Under the pieces are notes generated by a model that did no database searches, was not told where the DNA came from, and saw only the letters and a list, made by a program, of their open reading frames with translations. Positions 53,335-61,484 of a stretch of 64,000 nucleotides of DNA are shown piece by piece. The DNA is taken from NCBI RefSeq assembly GCF_003363755.1, contig NZ_CP031396.1:1178001-1242000 (forward strand). Reading direction: 5' to 3'. The stretch's first letter is position 1, and the number at the start of each line of letters is the position of its first letter. The position numbers and the translations under genes were made by a program. The stretch comes from Pseudomonas protegens (GTDB taxonomy: Bacteria; Pseudomonadota; Gammaproteobacteria; Pseudomonadales; Pseudomonadaceae).

Positions 53335-54375
53335 ATGAAGACGCCGCCGATGCGCCTGGGAGACCTCTCGGTGGGGTTCGTCCACAGCCTGGTGGACGCG
53401 GTACGCAGTCATGGGCTGGACCCGACACCGTTGCTGGAACAATACGCACTGGACGCCGCCAGGCTGGGGGAAGCCGGGGCACGCTTGTCGATCCCCCGCT
53501 ACATGCGCCTGGGCCACGGGGCGATCCAGCTGACCGGTGACCCGGCACTGGGTCTGCGTATGGGCCGCCTGAGTCGCCTGAGCCAGATGGGCCTTGCTGG
53601 GGTGACTGCCGCGCAAGCCCCTACCGTGCGCGAAGCGGCTCGCTGCCTGACCCGTTTCGAGGCCTTGTACGGCTCCAACTATCGCGGCCAGTCGAGCTTT
53701 CACGAAGACGCCAACGGTGCCTGGCTGCGCTTTTATTCCATCAGCCCCTACAACGCCTACAACCGTTTCGTCGTGGACTCAATCATGTCCGGCTGGCTTC
53801 AGCAGCTGTCGAGTCTTTGCGGCCAGGCCATTCATGCCGAGCAGATCGACATCGAGTTCGAGCGCCCGGACTATCACGACGCCTATGCCCTGCTCGGCCC
53901 AACGCCCATCCAGTTCGGTGCTGAACAGAACCAGCTGCGCTTGAGCCAGGCCAACCTGGCCCTGCGCAATCCGGAGCATTGCCCCAGCACCTGGCGGCAT
54001 CTGGTGCAGCTATGTGAAAGAGAACTGGAACAGTTGACCCGGACCCGCAGCCTGCGCGAACGCATCATCCAGCTGTTGGGCCCTCTGCTCAACGGTGGCC
54101 GTGAGCCGGACCTGGAAGAAGTGGCGATGCGCCTGAAGCTGCCGACCTGGACCCTGCGGCGCAAGCTGGCGGAAGAAGGGACGCAGTTTCGAGCGATTCT
54201 CAACGACACTCGCCGCGACCTGGCCATGACCTATATCCGCGATACCGAACTGGCATTCGGCGAGATCGCCTATCTGTTGGGCTTTGCCTCAGCCGAGGCA
54301 TTTCAACGGGCTTTCAAGCGTTGGAACGGGCAGACCCCGGGGGAATTCCGGCGCAGCCACCGACAATTCGGCTAA
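53335..54375 (+). CDS. AraC family transcriptional regulator
   Basis: 346 aa, ATG 53335 three bases after the nitrilase-like stop. The N-terminal arabinose-binding-type domain (about 10-205; SLVDAVRSHGLDPTPLLEQY, GLRMGRLSRLSQMGLAGVTA) is of the OruR/ArgR-like AraC group. The C-terminal double HTH is at about 245-345 (LEEVAMRLKLPTWTLRRKLA, FGEIAYLLGFASAEAFQRAF, RWNGQTPGEFRR). Co-transcription with the membrane nitrilase-like protein is unusual and suggests a joint sensing role, perhaps for an amide or nitrile. The target operon is unknown; fadH is the divergent neighbour. Confidence 0.88.
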   Translation: MKTPPMRLGDLSVGFVHSLVDAVRSHGLDPTPLLEQYALDAARLGEAGARLSIPRYMRLGHGAIQLTGDPALGLRMGRLSRLSQMGLAGVTAAQAPTVREAARCLTRFEALYGSNYRGQSSFHEDANGAWLRFYSISPYNAYNRFVVDSIMSGWLQQLSSLCGQAIHAEQIDIEFERPDYHDAYALLGPTPIQFGAEQNQLRLSQANLALRNPEHCPSTWRHLVQLCERELEQLTRTRSLRERIIQLLGPLLNGGREPDLEEVAMRLKLPTWTLRRKLAEEGTQFRAILNDTRRDLAMTYIRDTELAFGEIAYLLGFASAEAFQRAFKRWNGQTPGEFRRSHRQFG

Positions 54376-54381
54376 AAAAAA

Positions 54382-54410
54382 ACGCCACCGGCGTTACAGC
54401 TCGGTGGCGT
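54382..54410 (-). terminator. Terminator overlapping the 28-aa gene
   Basis: 9-bp stem ACGCCACCG / CGGTGGCGT with an 11-nt loop and, on the minus strand, a T9 tract. The loop contains the stop codon of the 28-aa ORF, and the far arm is coding. It may also end the convergent AraC gene. Confidence 0.88.
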
Positions 54411-54480
54411 CTTCTGCTGGCTCCAGGGGATCGAGCTCAAAAGCTTGATACTCCAGCAGTTCCTCTTGGTATTCGTCCAT
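54394..54480 (-). CDS. 28-aa acidic small protein
   Basis: MDEYQEELLEYQAFELDPLE followed by PAEDATEL: ten Asp/Glu in 28 residues and no basic residue. A strong AAGGAG ribosome site lies 6 nt before the ATG, and a terminator directly overlaps the end, so this is a complete mini-gene, although much shorter than usual annotation limits. The longer in-frame extension upstream lacks such a site. Function unknown; a highly acidic peptide could bind a basic partner protein. Confidence 0.75.
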   Translation of the reverse strand: MDEYQEELLEYQAFELDPLEPAEDATEL

Positions 54481-54682
54481 GGCGGACTCCTTTTCCGTTG
54501 ATTGAATAACCCTGTGCCTAATGACTGTCGGGACCAGCATAAAGTGCCGGGATGACAGAAAAAATACTACCCCCCCGGTCAAGATTTATGTCGTTAAAAC
54601 GTAACAGCCCGTGAGAAATTTAAGCTGTGGATACCCATGCAACGGCAATGATTGCAGTCGAAGGCGAGCGCGATGTAAACAT

Positions 54683-54708
54683 CGGGCCGACTTTAAAGAG
54701 TCGGCCCG
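54683..54708. terminator. Hairpin after the DUF2242 gene
   Basis: 10-bp perfect stem CGGGCCGACT / AGTCGGCCCG with loop TTAAAG, 17 bp past the stop of the lipoprotein gene. No T tract. The interval 54481-54682 otherwise shows nothing I can support. Confidence 0.6.
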
Positions 54709-54724
54709 AGCATCCTGGAACCGA

Positions 54725-55576
54725 TCAGTGCCCGCTGCCCGGCAGAGCGGGAATCGGCTCGGTCGGCGGCGGCAGACTGCTGGCGGGGGGTGCAGTGACG
54801 GCTTGATTGGCAGGCGCCAGCTCGCTGCTGGCAGCCGGCACAATCGGCGCGACTTCCGCTGGTGGAGCCACGGGCTGGGAGAGCGTTGGCTCAGGCTCAT
54901 TGGCGGGCACCAGCGGTGCGACCACAGCACTCGGCTCGATCACTTCGCTCTGTGGCTTGGACTCAGGCTTGGGTTCCGCCTCGGGCTTGTTTTCGGGAAC
55001 CCCCAGATCAGCCTTGGGCTTCTCTTCGATATGTGCAGCCTTCTTCACTTCCTGGGGCAAAAACAGCTCGACCAGGGCAAAGTAGCGCTCATAGAACTTG
55101 GCGGACGACACCGTCTCACTGGCCACCTTGACCATGGAGTCGTCGGTGGAACCGATCGGCATCGACACCGAACCCAGCACTCCGACGCCCAGGCTCGCCG
55201 AGTTGTTCACCTTCTTGAGTGCATAACGGTCCTGCAAGGCGTTGGCAAACACCGTCGAACGTTGGTCGCCGCTGCCGTCCTGGGCACAGACCACATTGAA
55301 GCTGATCTCCAGATGGGTCTCACCGGTCTGCTGGAAGCTCTTGTGGCCACTGACCAGCTTCGGGTCGTTGCTGGTGATGATGTAGCCCTGGCTCAGCAGA
55401 GCCCGGCGTGCGGCTTCACAGGAAGCGGTATCGCTGACCGGGTAATTGCGCGAAAAAGTGCCGGAATCATCGAAGCTTTCATGCTCGTAGATGGCGGTCT
55501 TGTGCGTCGAACAACCGGCGACAGCGGACAGCAGCAATGCCGCGGCTGCGGCGCGCAGATGAAATGATCTAAACAT
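54725..55576 (-). CDS. DUF2242 family lipoprotein
   Basis: 283 aa from ATG 55576 (MFRSFHLRAAAAALLLSAVA), with lipobox AVAGC, so it should be lipidated and anchored. The folded part (about 25-175) matches DUF2242: TASCEAARRALLSQGYIITS, LEISFNVVCAQ, YALKKVNNSASLGVGVLGSV and the YERYFALVELFL helix. The C-terminal 100 residues are a low-complexity Pro/Glu/Ala region (KPEAEPKPESKPQSE), probably a flexible periplasmic spacer. Function unknown. Monocistronic, upstream of a hairpin. Confidence 0.85.
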   Translation of the reverse strand: MFRSFHLRAAAAALLLSAVAGCSTHKTAIYEHESFDDSGTFSRNYPVSDTASCEAARRALLSQGYIITSNDPKLVSGHKSFQQTGETHLEISFNVVCAQDGSGDQRSTVFANALQDRYALKKVNNSASLGVGVLGSVSMPIGSTDDSMVKVASETVSSAKFYERYFALVELFLPQEVKKAAHIEEKPKADLGVPENKPEAEPKPESKPQSEVIEPSAVVAPLVPANEPEPTLSQPVAPPAEVAPIVPAASSELAPANQAVTAPPASSLPPPTEPIPALPGSGH

Positions 55577-55668
55577 CGAAAATCCTGAGGAAAACGCTCC
55601 GGCGCGTATTGTGCAACAGATCAATGCCACACCGCGCAGGTAATTGGTGTCTTAAATTTCACACAAGT

Positions 55669-56568
55669 TTACTGACCGTTGTTTGCCGGAAAAAGTCGCT
55701 CGCTCAAGTGCTCGATCAACACCCTCAGCTTGGCCGCTGCATGCCGGCTCGATGGCCACAGCACCCAGAACGTGCCGCTGTGTTCCAGGTACTCGTCGAG
55801 CACTGTCTGCAACGCTCCCCGGCGAACCGCCGCCTGCACCATGAAATCCGGCAAACAGGCGATACCCAAACCGCTGCGGGCAGCGTGTTCCACAGCCTCG
55901 ATGGAGCTGCTGGTCAAGCGGGTCGGCAGCAGCGGTTCCGGTAAGTGGGCCTGGGGCTTGAACGGCCACGGCTCAAGTTTGCCGGTGTGGTGAAAGGTGT
56001 GCCGCAGGCAGGCGTGCTCGCGCAGTTGCTGGGGGCATTGCGGCAGGCCGCGCTGCTTGAAATAGTCGGGACTACCCACCAGCACCATGTGAAAGCGCCC
56101 CAATTGTCGGGCCAGGAGCCGGGAGTCCTTGGGATTGCCCGTGCGCACTACCAGATCAAACCCCTCCTCCACCACGTCCACCATGCGATCGGAAAGGTCC
56201 ACGTCCAGCTCGATCTGTGGATAGAGCTGCATGAACTCCGCCAGTACCGGCATCAACAGCCCGTGAACTTGGGGAGCGCTGATCCGCAACTTACCTACAG
56301 GCGCACTGGAGGAATCGCACAGCTGGAACTCCGCAGCCTCCGCTTCGGTAGCTATCCGGCGGCAGCGCTCGAGGAACCCGGCCCCCTCGGCGGTCAGGCT
56401 GATACTGCGGGTGGTGCGATGGAACAGGCGCGTCTCCAGACGCTCCTCAAGCCGCGCGATGCTCTTGCCCACGGCTGAGGAGGACACTCCCAATAGCCGC
56501 CCCGCTTCGGTAAAGCTACGTGTCTCGGCCACCTGCATGAACACCGGGATACTGCCCAGCCAGTCCAT
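55669..56568 (-). CDS. LysR family transcriptional regulator (CrgA-like)
   Basis: 299 aa from ATG 56568, with AGGAGG upstream; the longer frame is unsupported. HTH at about 1-60 (MDWLGSIPVFMQVAETRSFT, VSSSAVGKSIARLEE, FHRTTRSISLT), the pattern of the CrgA/DhcR-type LysR group. The effector domain includes GKLRISAPQVHGLLMPVLAE and VEEGFDLVVRTGNPKDSRLL. Divergent from the MFS gene at 56692, its probable target. Confidence 0.9.
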   Translation of the reverse strand: MDWLGSIPVFMQVAETRSFTEAGRLLGVSSSAVGKSIARLEERLETRLFHRTTRSISLTAEGAGFLERCRRIATEAEAAEFQLCDSSSAPVGKLRISAPQVHGLLMPVLAEFMQLYPQIELDVDLSDRMVDVVEEGFDLVVRTGNPKDSRLLARQLGRFHMVLVGSPDYFKQRGLPQCPQQLREHACLRHTFHHTGKLEPWPFKPQAHLPEPLLPTRLTSSSIEAVEHAARSGLGIACLPDFMVQAAVRRGALQTVLDEYLEHSGTFWVLWPSSRHAAAKLRVLIEHLSERLFPANNGQ

Positions 56569-56691
56569 TCTGCCTCCTGCGATTAAGGACTTCTGTGTCC
56601 GATAAGTTCGGAACCTTAGCCTATTTTTCCGCCATGCACAGAACCCTACCCTGTGAGCTTCATTTCTGCCCCTGCACAACGGTGCCCGACC

Positions 56692-57897
56692 ATGAGCAAC
56701 TCCGCCAATGCCTGTGAACTGCTACAAGCACCCGCCGAGACCCGCGAACGCCTGCCTGTCGGCGGCCTGCTGGCTCTCGCCAGCGCCGGTTTCATTACCC
56801 TGATGACCGAGACCCTGCCGGCTGGGCTGCTGCCACAAATGAGTGCCAACCTTGGCGTCTCACCTGCACTGATTGGCCAGCTGGTGACCTTCTATGCCCT
56901 GGGTTCGCTACTGGCCGCCATCCCGCTGATCATCCTCACACAGGGCTGGCGGCGGCGCCCCTTACTGTTGCTGGCCATCGCCGGCTTTGCCCTGGTCAAC
57001 ACTGTTACCGTCCTCTCCAGTGACTACAGCCTGATTCTGGTGGCACGCTTTTTCGCCGGGGTCTTCGCCGGTCTGCTCTGGGCCTTGCTGGCCGGCTATG
57101 CCAGCCGCATGGTGGCGCCTCACTTGCAAGGCCGGGCAATCACGCTGGCCATGCTCGGCGCGCCGGTGGCTCTGTCGGTGGGAATGCCCGCTGGAACCTG
57201 GCTGGGCAACCTGGTGGGCTGGCGCATGAGCTTTGCTGTCATGACCTTGCTGACCCTGGGGCTAATTGGCTGGGTACTGGTTCAGGTGCCGGACTTCCCG
57301 GGGCTGCGCGCGCAGAAGCGCTTGTCGCTGGCTCGAGTCCTGGCCTTGCCGGGGATCCGACCAGTGCTGTTCGTGACTTTTGCCTATGTACTGGGACACA
57401 ACATTCTCTACACCTACATCGCGCCCTTTCTTCAGCCGGTCGGGCTTGGTGAGCAGATCGAGCGGGTGTTGCTGGTATTTGGCCTGGCCGCATTGTTGAG
57501 CATCTGGCTGGTGGGCCTGCTGATCGATCGCTGGCTGCGTCAACTGGTGCTGGTCAGTTGCCTGCTGTTCATCGGCTCGACCCTGATGCTGGGGCTGCTG
57601 GGTGACTGGCCAGTGGCGATCTATGGGGCGACCGCTATCTGGGGGCTGTCCTTCGGCGGCATGGCCACCCTGCTGCAAACCGCACTGGCCAAGGCCGCAG
57701 GCGAGCACGCTGACACTGCGCAGTCGATGCTGGTCACCCTATGGAACCTGGCGATCGCCGGTGGCGGCCTGGGTGGCGCCTTGCTGCTGCAAGGGCCGGG
57801 AGTGGCGATCTTCCCCTGGGTGATTGCCGCGCTGTTGCTGATCAGCCTGGTGGTGGCGGTGAACGCCCGGCACCAGGGCTTTCCAGTCAGACGCTGA
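56692..57897 (+). CDS. MFS transporter (DHA1, YdhP/PbuE-like)
   Basis: 401 aa from ATG 56692. Twelve hydrophobic segments; helix 1 carries ASAGFITLMTETLPAGLLPQ, a hallmark of DHA1 exporters of the arabinose/purine-ribonucleoside efflux group, and the RFFAGVFAGLLWALLAGYAS stretch is the usual helix 4-5 signature. Probably proton-driven efflux of a small metabolite or drug, induced through the divergent LysR. The cargo cannot be inferred. Confidence 0.88.
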   Translation: MSNSANACELLQAPAETRERLPVGGLLALASAGFITLMTETLPAGLLPQMSANLGVSPALIGQLVTFYALGSLLAAIPLIILTQGWRRRPLLLLAIAGFALVNTVTVLSSDYSLILVARFFAGVFAGLLWALLAGYASRMVAPHLQGRAITLAMLGAPVALSVGMPAGTWLGNLVGWRMSFAVMTLLTLGLIGWVLVQVPDFPGLRAQKRLSLARVLALPGIRPVLFVTFAYVLGHNILYTYIAPFLQPVGLGEQIERVLLVFGLAALLSIWLVGLLIDRWLRQLVLVSCLLFIGSTLMLGLLGDWPVAIYGATAIWGLSFGGMATLLQTALAKAAGEHADTAQSMLVTLWNLAIAGGGLGGALLLQGPGVAIFPWVIAALLLISLVVAVNARHQGFPVRR

Positions 57898-57955
57898 TCC
57901 TCGACCCAAGCCTTGGCAATCGGGCGTTCTCGCGGCAACGGAGCCTGCCAGGTCG

Positions 57956-58834
57956 CTAGCCTTCAGCCGAAGCGCCAGTCTGCAAAGCAGTATCCACTTT
58001 TGCGTGCGCAGCGGATCGGGCTTTGCGACTGCGTACCAACGGCCAGAACAGCTCCTCCTTCCAGCTCACCGGCGCCAAGTGCTCGATACCGAAGGTAACG
58101 GGCCGGCGGCGGGTGATCTTCGCGGTGCCAAACAGCACATCCCAGAGGAACAGCAAGTTACCGAAGTTGCCCTTGTAGTGGGTCACGCCATCCTCGGCGC
58201 TCAGGCCATGGTGAGCCGAATGGGTCGAAGGCGTTGAAAAGACTCGCTCCACCAGCCACATCAGTGGCCGGAGAAAACCGATGCGGTACAGCTTGTCGTC
58301 CCAGGCCACGCTGCTGTGTGCGGCGAAGATCACCGTCATCTTGAGAATCAGGTAACCGTAATAGACCGGCGCCAGCCCCAAGTAGATCAGCACCCCGGAG
58401 AACCAGATTCCGGGCATCAGCAGGTAATAGAAGCTGTTGTTGCGATAAACGATGCGAATGCTCATGTAGGCCGCTGAATGGTGAGCCCGGTGCAGGGCAT
58501 ACAGCGCGGGGAGACGATGGGTCAGGCGGTGCCACCAGTATTGGGCCATGTCATCGAAGATCAGGAACAACAGCAGACCAAGCACCCAGGGCGTATCCGC
58601 CAGCATGCCCTTGGCTTGTGGCAGTGCCAGGCCCATGAGCGCACCGCTGGCCCACATCACCAGGGGAAAGGTCACGCCAAGCAACAGGCTTGAGCCCACC
58701 GCCTCGATCAGCACGTCGCGGCGCTGGCCACGGGGTTGGCGAAAGGCTGAACAAGCTATTTCCAGGAGGATGAAAAACACAAAGATCGCCGAAACGATCA
58801 ACAGGGGGTTGTTGGTCATCAGATCGTGGTTCAT
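57956..58834 (-). CDS. Sterol desaturase / fatty acid hydroxylase family protein
   Basis: 292 aa with membrane segments at about 8-30 and 48-70 and two more in the middle. The di-iron histidine clusters of the family are present: WWHRLTH (H-x3-H), LHRAHHSAAY (H-x2-HH) and THSAHHG (H-x2-HH). Bacterial members hydroxylate or desaturate lipids, sterol-like molecules or carotenoids; the substrate here is unknown. An in-frame ATG at residue 6 is an alternative start. It is separated from ppiD by a terminator. Confidence 0.85.
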   Translation of the reverse strand: MNHDLMTNNPLLIVSAIFVFFILLEIACSAFRQPRGQRRDVLIEAVGSSLLLGVTFPLVMWASGALMGLALPQAKGMLADTPWVLGLLLFLIFDDMAQYWWHRLTHRLPALYALHRAHHSAAYMSIRIVYRNNSFYYLLMPGIWFSGVLIYLGLAPVYYGYLILKMTVIFAAHSSVAWDDKLYRIGFLRPLMWLVERVFSTPSTHSAHHGLSAEDGVTHYKGNFGNLLFLWDVLFGTAKITRRRPVTFGIEHLAPVSWKEELFWPLVRSRKARSAAHAKVDTALQTGASAEG

Positions 58835-58911
58835 GGCATTCTCGCTCTTATCCTTACCTGCATGCGCGCAAGCGCTGGCACACCACCGGCACCTGAGGTT
58901 TATCCGAGCTC

Positions 58912-58946
58912 AAAAAAAGACCCCGGCATTGCGGCCGGGGTCTTTT
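58912..58946 (-). terminator. ppiD terminator
   Basis: On the minus strand, GACCCCGGC-like stem (AAGACCCCGGC / GCCGGGGTCTT) with a 6-nt loop is followed by a T7 tract. It lies 20 bp past the ppiD stop. Confidence 0.92.
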
Positions 58947-58965
58947 CAACACTGCGGTTCAGGCA

Positions 58966-60837
58966 TTAGTAACGCTTGATGTCCGCCTGGTTTTCCAGCT
59001 GCTTGCGGTAGGCGGCAAAATCTTGCTGCCCTACCCGCGAGGCCAGGAAGCGACGGTATTGAGCCTTCTCTTCCTCGGTCGGCGCAGCGGCTTCATTGAC
59101 GGCATTGAGCTGCAGCACCAGCAGATTGCCGTTAGGCAGGGTCACGCTAGTGAAGGTCGGTTTGTCCTTGGACTCAGGCTTGCTCATGCGGAACAACGCC
59201 TGCAGAACAGTTGGATCGATACCATCCTGACCACGGGTCACCGCTTGTGCGACTTTCCAGTTCTGGCCATCAACCGGCTTGTTCAGCGCGGTCTTGCCAT
59301 CACGCAAGCTGGCAATCAGCTCTTCAGCCTTGGTCTTGGCCGCAGCACTGGCGTGCTCCTTGGCCAATTGCGTGCGAATGGCACTGGCGACGCTTTCCAG
59401 AGGCAGTTGCTCAGGTTTGCGATGCTCTTTGGCTCGCAGCACCACGACAGTTTCCGGGTCCAGTTCGATGGCGGTGCTGTTGGAACCCTCATCGAGGACT
59501 TCGGTGCTGAACGCTGCTTGCACCACTGCACGGTTGGCAGCGATACCGTCGCCACCGTCACGGCCGAATGGCGCGGAGGTGTGAACAGTCAGCTTCAGTT
59601 CCTGAGCCGGTTGTGCCAGATCGGAGGCCTCGAACGAAGAGTCCTCCAGCTGCTTGGTCGCCTCGACAAAACGCTGCTCGACCTGCTGAGTTTTCAAGTC
59701 GCGGGTCAGCTTGTCCTTGAGACTGGCGAAGCTCGGCACTTCCGGTGCTTCGATGCCCAACAGCTTGATCAGGTGGAAACCGAAGTCCGTACGCACCGGG
59801 GCCGAGACCTGATCCTTATTCAGCGCATACAGCGCCTTCTCGAAGGTTGGGTCATAAACACCTGGACCGGCATAGCCCAAGTCGCCACCGTTATTAGCCG
59901 AGCCTGGATCCTGGGAGAATTCCTTGGCCAGTGCCTCGAAGCTTTCGCCTTTGGCCAGACGCGCCTGGATCTCTTCGACCTTGGCCTTGGCCTGAGCCTC
60001 GTTCACCTTATCGTTGACTTCGATCAGGATGTGCGCGGCACGACGTTGCTCGGACAGGTTGGCGATTTCCTTCTGATACAGCGCCTGCAGGTCCTCGTCC
60101 TTGACACTGACCTGATCAAAGAAGGCAGCCTTCTTCAGCTCGATGTAATCAATCACCACTTGGTCGGGAGTCATGAACTCCTTGGCGTGCTGATCGTAAT
60201 AGGCCTTGACCTCGTCATCGGTCAGCTTGATCGCTGCCGGATCAGCCTTGATGCTCAGTGAAGCGAAATCTCGAGTCTGTTTTTCCAGACGAGCGAACGC
60301 CAGTACCTGAGCATCGGTCACGAAACCACTGCCCGCCAGACCGGCACGCACCTGACCGATCAGCATTTCCTGAGCCAGCATCTGGCGGAATTGCAGACGG
60401 GTGTAGCCCAACTGACGAATCACCTGATCGAAACGCTCAGGGCTGAATTTGCCTTCAACCTGGAATTCCGGCGTTTGCAGGATCACCTGATCCAGCGCGC
60501 CCTCGGAGAAGGCAAACTTGGAATTCTGTGCACCTTGCAGCAACAGTTTGCGATCGATCAGCCCTTTCAACGCGGCTTCGCGCAGCATCTTCTCATCCAG
60601 CAGGGAGGCATCGAAATCTTTGCCCAACTGTTGCATCAGTTGACGACGTTGCATGTCGACGGCCTGGCTCAACTCGTTCTGAGTGATTTCCTCGCCGTTG
60701 ACCTTGGCCGCGTCCTGGTTATGGGTAGTGGCCTGGAAAATGGCATCGAAACCGGTCAACGCCAGCAGTGCGACGATGACCCCGATGATGGTTTTGGCAA
60801 TCCAGCCTTGTGAGTTGTCCCTGATATTCTGCAGCAT
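58966..60837 (-). CDS. ppiD: PpiD, periplasmic peptidyl-prolyl isomerase/chaperone
   Basis: 623 aa. Starts MLQNIRDNSQGWIAKTIIGV with one membrane anchor (about 13-32), so the rest is periplasmic. SurA_N-like chaperone region at about 40-230; a parvulin (PpiC) domain at about 265-360 (RRAAHILIEVNDKVNEAQAK, SQDPGSANNGGDLGYAGPG, FGFHLIKLLG); a second degenerate half to the end. PpiD sits beside the Sec translocon and helps newly exported outer-membrane proteins fold. Downstream of hupB, the conserved lon-hupB-ppiD order. Confidence 0.95.
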   Translation of the reverse strand: MLQNIRDNSQGWIAKTIIGVIVALLALTGFDAIFQATTHNQDAAKVNGEEITQNELSQAVDMQRRQLMQQLGKDFDASLLDEKMLREAALKGLIDRKLLLQGAQNSKFAFSEGALDQVILQTPEFQVEGKFSPERFDQVIRQLGYTRLQFRQMLAQEMLIGQVRAGLAGSGFVTDAQVLAFARLEKQTRDFASLSIKADPAAIKLTDDEVKAYYDQHAKEFMTPDQVVIDYIELKKAAFFDQVSVKDEDLQALYQKEIANLSEQRRAAHILIEVNDKVNEAQAKAKVEEIQARLAKGESFEALAKEFSQDPGSANNGGDLGYAGPGVYDPTFEKALYALNKDQVSAPVRTDFGFHLIKLLGIEAPEVPSFASLKDKLTRDLKTQQVEQRFVEATKQLEDSSFEASDLAQPAQELKLTVHTSAPFGRDGGDGIAANRAVVQAAFSTEVLDEGSNSTAIELDPETVVVLRAKEHRKPEQLPLESVASAIRTQLAKEHASAAAKTKAEELIASLRDGKTALNKPVDGQNWKVAQAVTRGQDGIDPTVLQALFRMSKPESKDKPTFTSVTLPNGNLLVLQLNAVNEAAAPTEEEKAQYRRFLASRVGQQDFAAYRKQLENQADIKRY

Positions 60838-60906
60838 GCGTCCCCCAGAAACGGCTGTACTTCAATTTAAGCAACCGTGGAGTGTGGGTAGAGTCCGGAT
60901 AGAAGA

Positions 60907-60930
60907 AAGGCGCATCCGAGGATGCGCCTT
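60907..60930 (-). terminator. Terminator downstream of hupB and the tRNA-like remnant
   Basis: 10-bp stem AAGGCGCATC / GATGCGCCTT with a 4-nt loop; on the minus strand it is followed by TCTTCT. It lies 70 bp before the ppiD start. Confidence 0.75.
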
Positions 60931-60938
60931 CTCGTAAC

Positions 60939-61017
60939 TGGCGGAGCGGACGAGAGCTGAACCTGCGACCCTCGGCATTGGCCGGTGATGCACCGGCCTA
61001 CTGGCGCCCCGCTGCCA
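60939..61017 (-). pseudogene. Decayed tRNA-Asp-like sequence
   Basis: Read on the minus strand, the end GAGGGTCGCAGGTTC...GTCCGCTCCGCCA follows the 3' half of Pseudomonas tRNA-Asp almost base for base, including the CCA. The 5' part retains only traces (GGCCGG and the CCGCT end). The anticodon region is shortened (CCGGCC-AATG-CC in place of a 7-base loop with GTC), and a perfect GGCCGGTG-ATG-CACCGGCC hairpin (60980-60998) occupies the D/anticodon part. It therefore cannot work as tRNA-Asp. It could be a remnant, or a tRNA-like tail of the hupB transcript. Confidence 0.65.
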
Positions 61018-61063
61018 GATCAGGCATGACCCCGACCCGGATGGGCAAAGACCCTGAAGAAAC

Positions 61064-61336
61064 TTAGTTTACGGCTTCTTTCAGTGCTTTACCGGCTTTG
61101 AAACCTGGCTTTTTAGCAGCAGCGATTTCCAGAGTCTTACCGGTCTGTGGGTTGCGACCGATACGAGCTGGACGATCCGTTACGGAGAAAGTACCGAAAC
61201 CAACCAGAACAACAGAGTCACCGGCCTTCAGAGCGCCAGTAACGGATTCGATTACTGCGTCCAGCGCACGGCCAGCAGCAGCTTTCGGGAGATCAGCAGA
61301 TGCAGCGATAGCATCAATCAGTTCCGACTTGTTCAC
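61064..61336 (-). CDS. hupB: DNA-binding protein HU-beta
   Basis: 90 aa, the standard HU length. Sequence [20 protein letters not shown], helical dimer core to about 45, then [20 protein letters not shown] and the DNA-gripping arm tip [20 protein letters not shown] with the intercalating Pro of the family. A small nucleoid protein that bends DNA as a dimer. It lies 148 bp downstream of lon, with its own leader (61337-61484). Confidence 0.97.
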   Translation of the reverse strand: MNKSELIDAIAASADLPKAAAGRALDAVIESVTGALKAGDSVVLVGFGTFSVTDRPARIGRNPQTGKTLEIAAAKKPGFKAGKALKEAVN

Positions 61337-61484
61337 TCTAAGTCCCCTTACATATCTATGAGTATGATTCTAAGTTTTTTGGTGAAAGCAAAAACGAGTG
61401 CTGAATGGCCTACAGACACTTAAGAGCCGCTTTATAACAAGGGCTCTAAAAAGCTGTCAAGGAAGCCCCCCAGGCTAATGCGTA

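Noticed and set aside
60939..61017. Functional tRNA-Asp
   Set aside because: Anticodon loop is too short, the D-arm is lost, and U33 cannot be placed.
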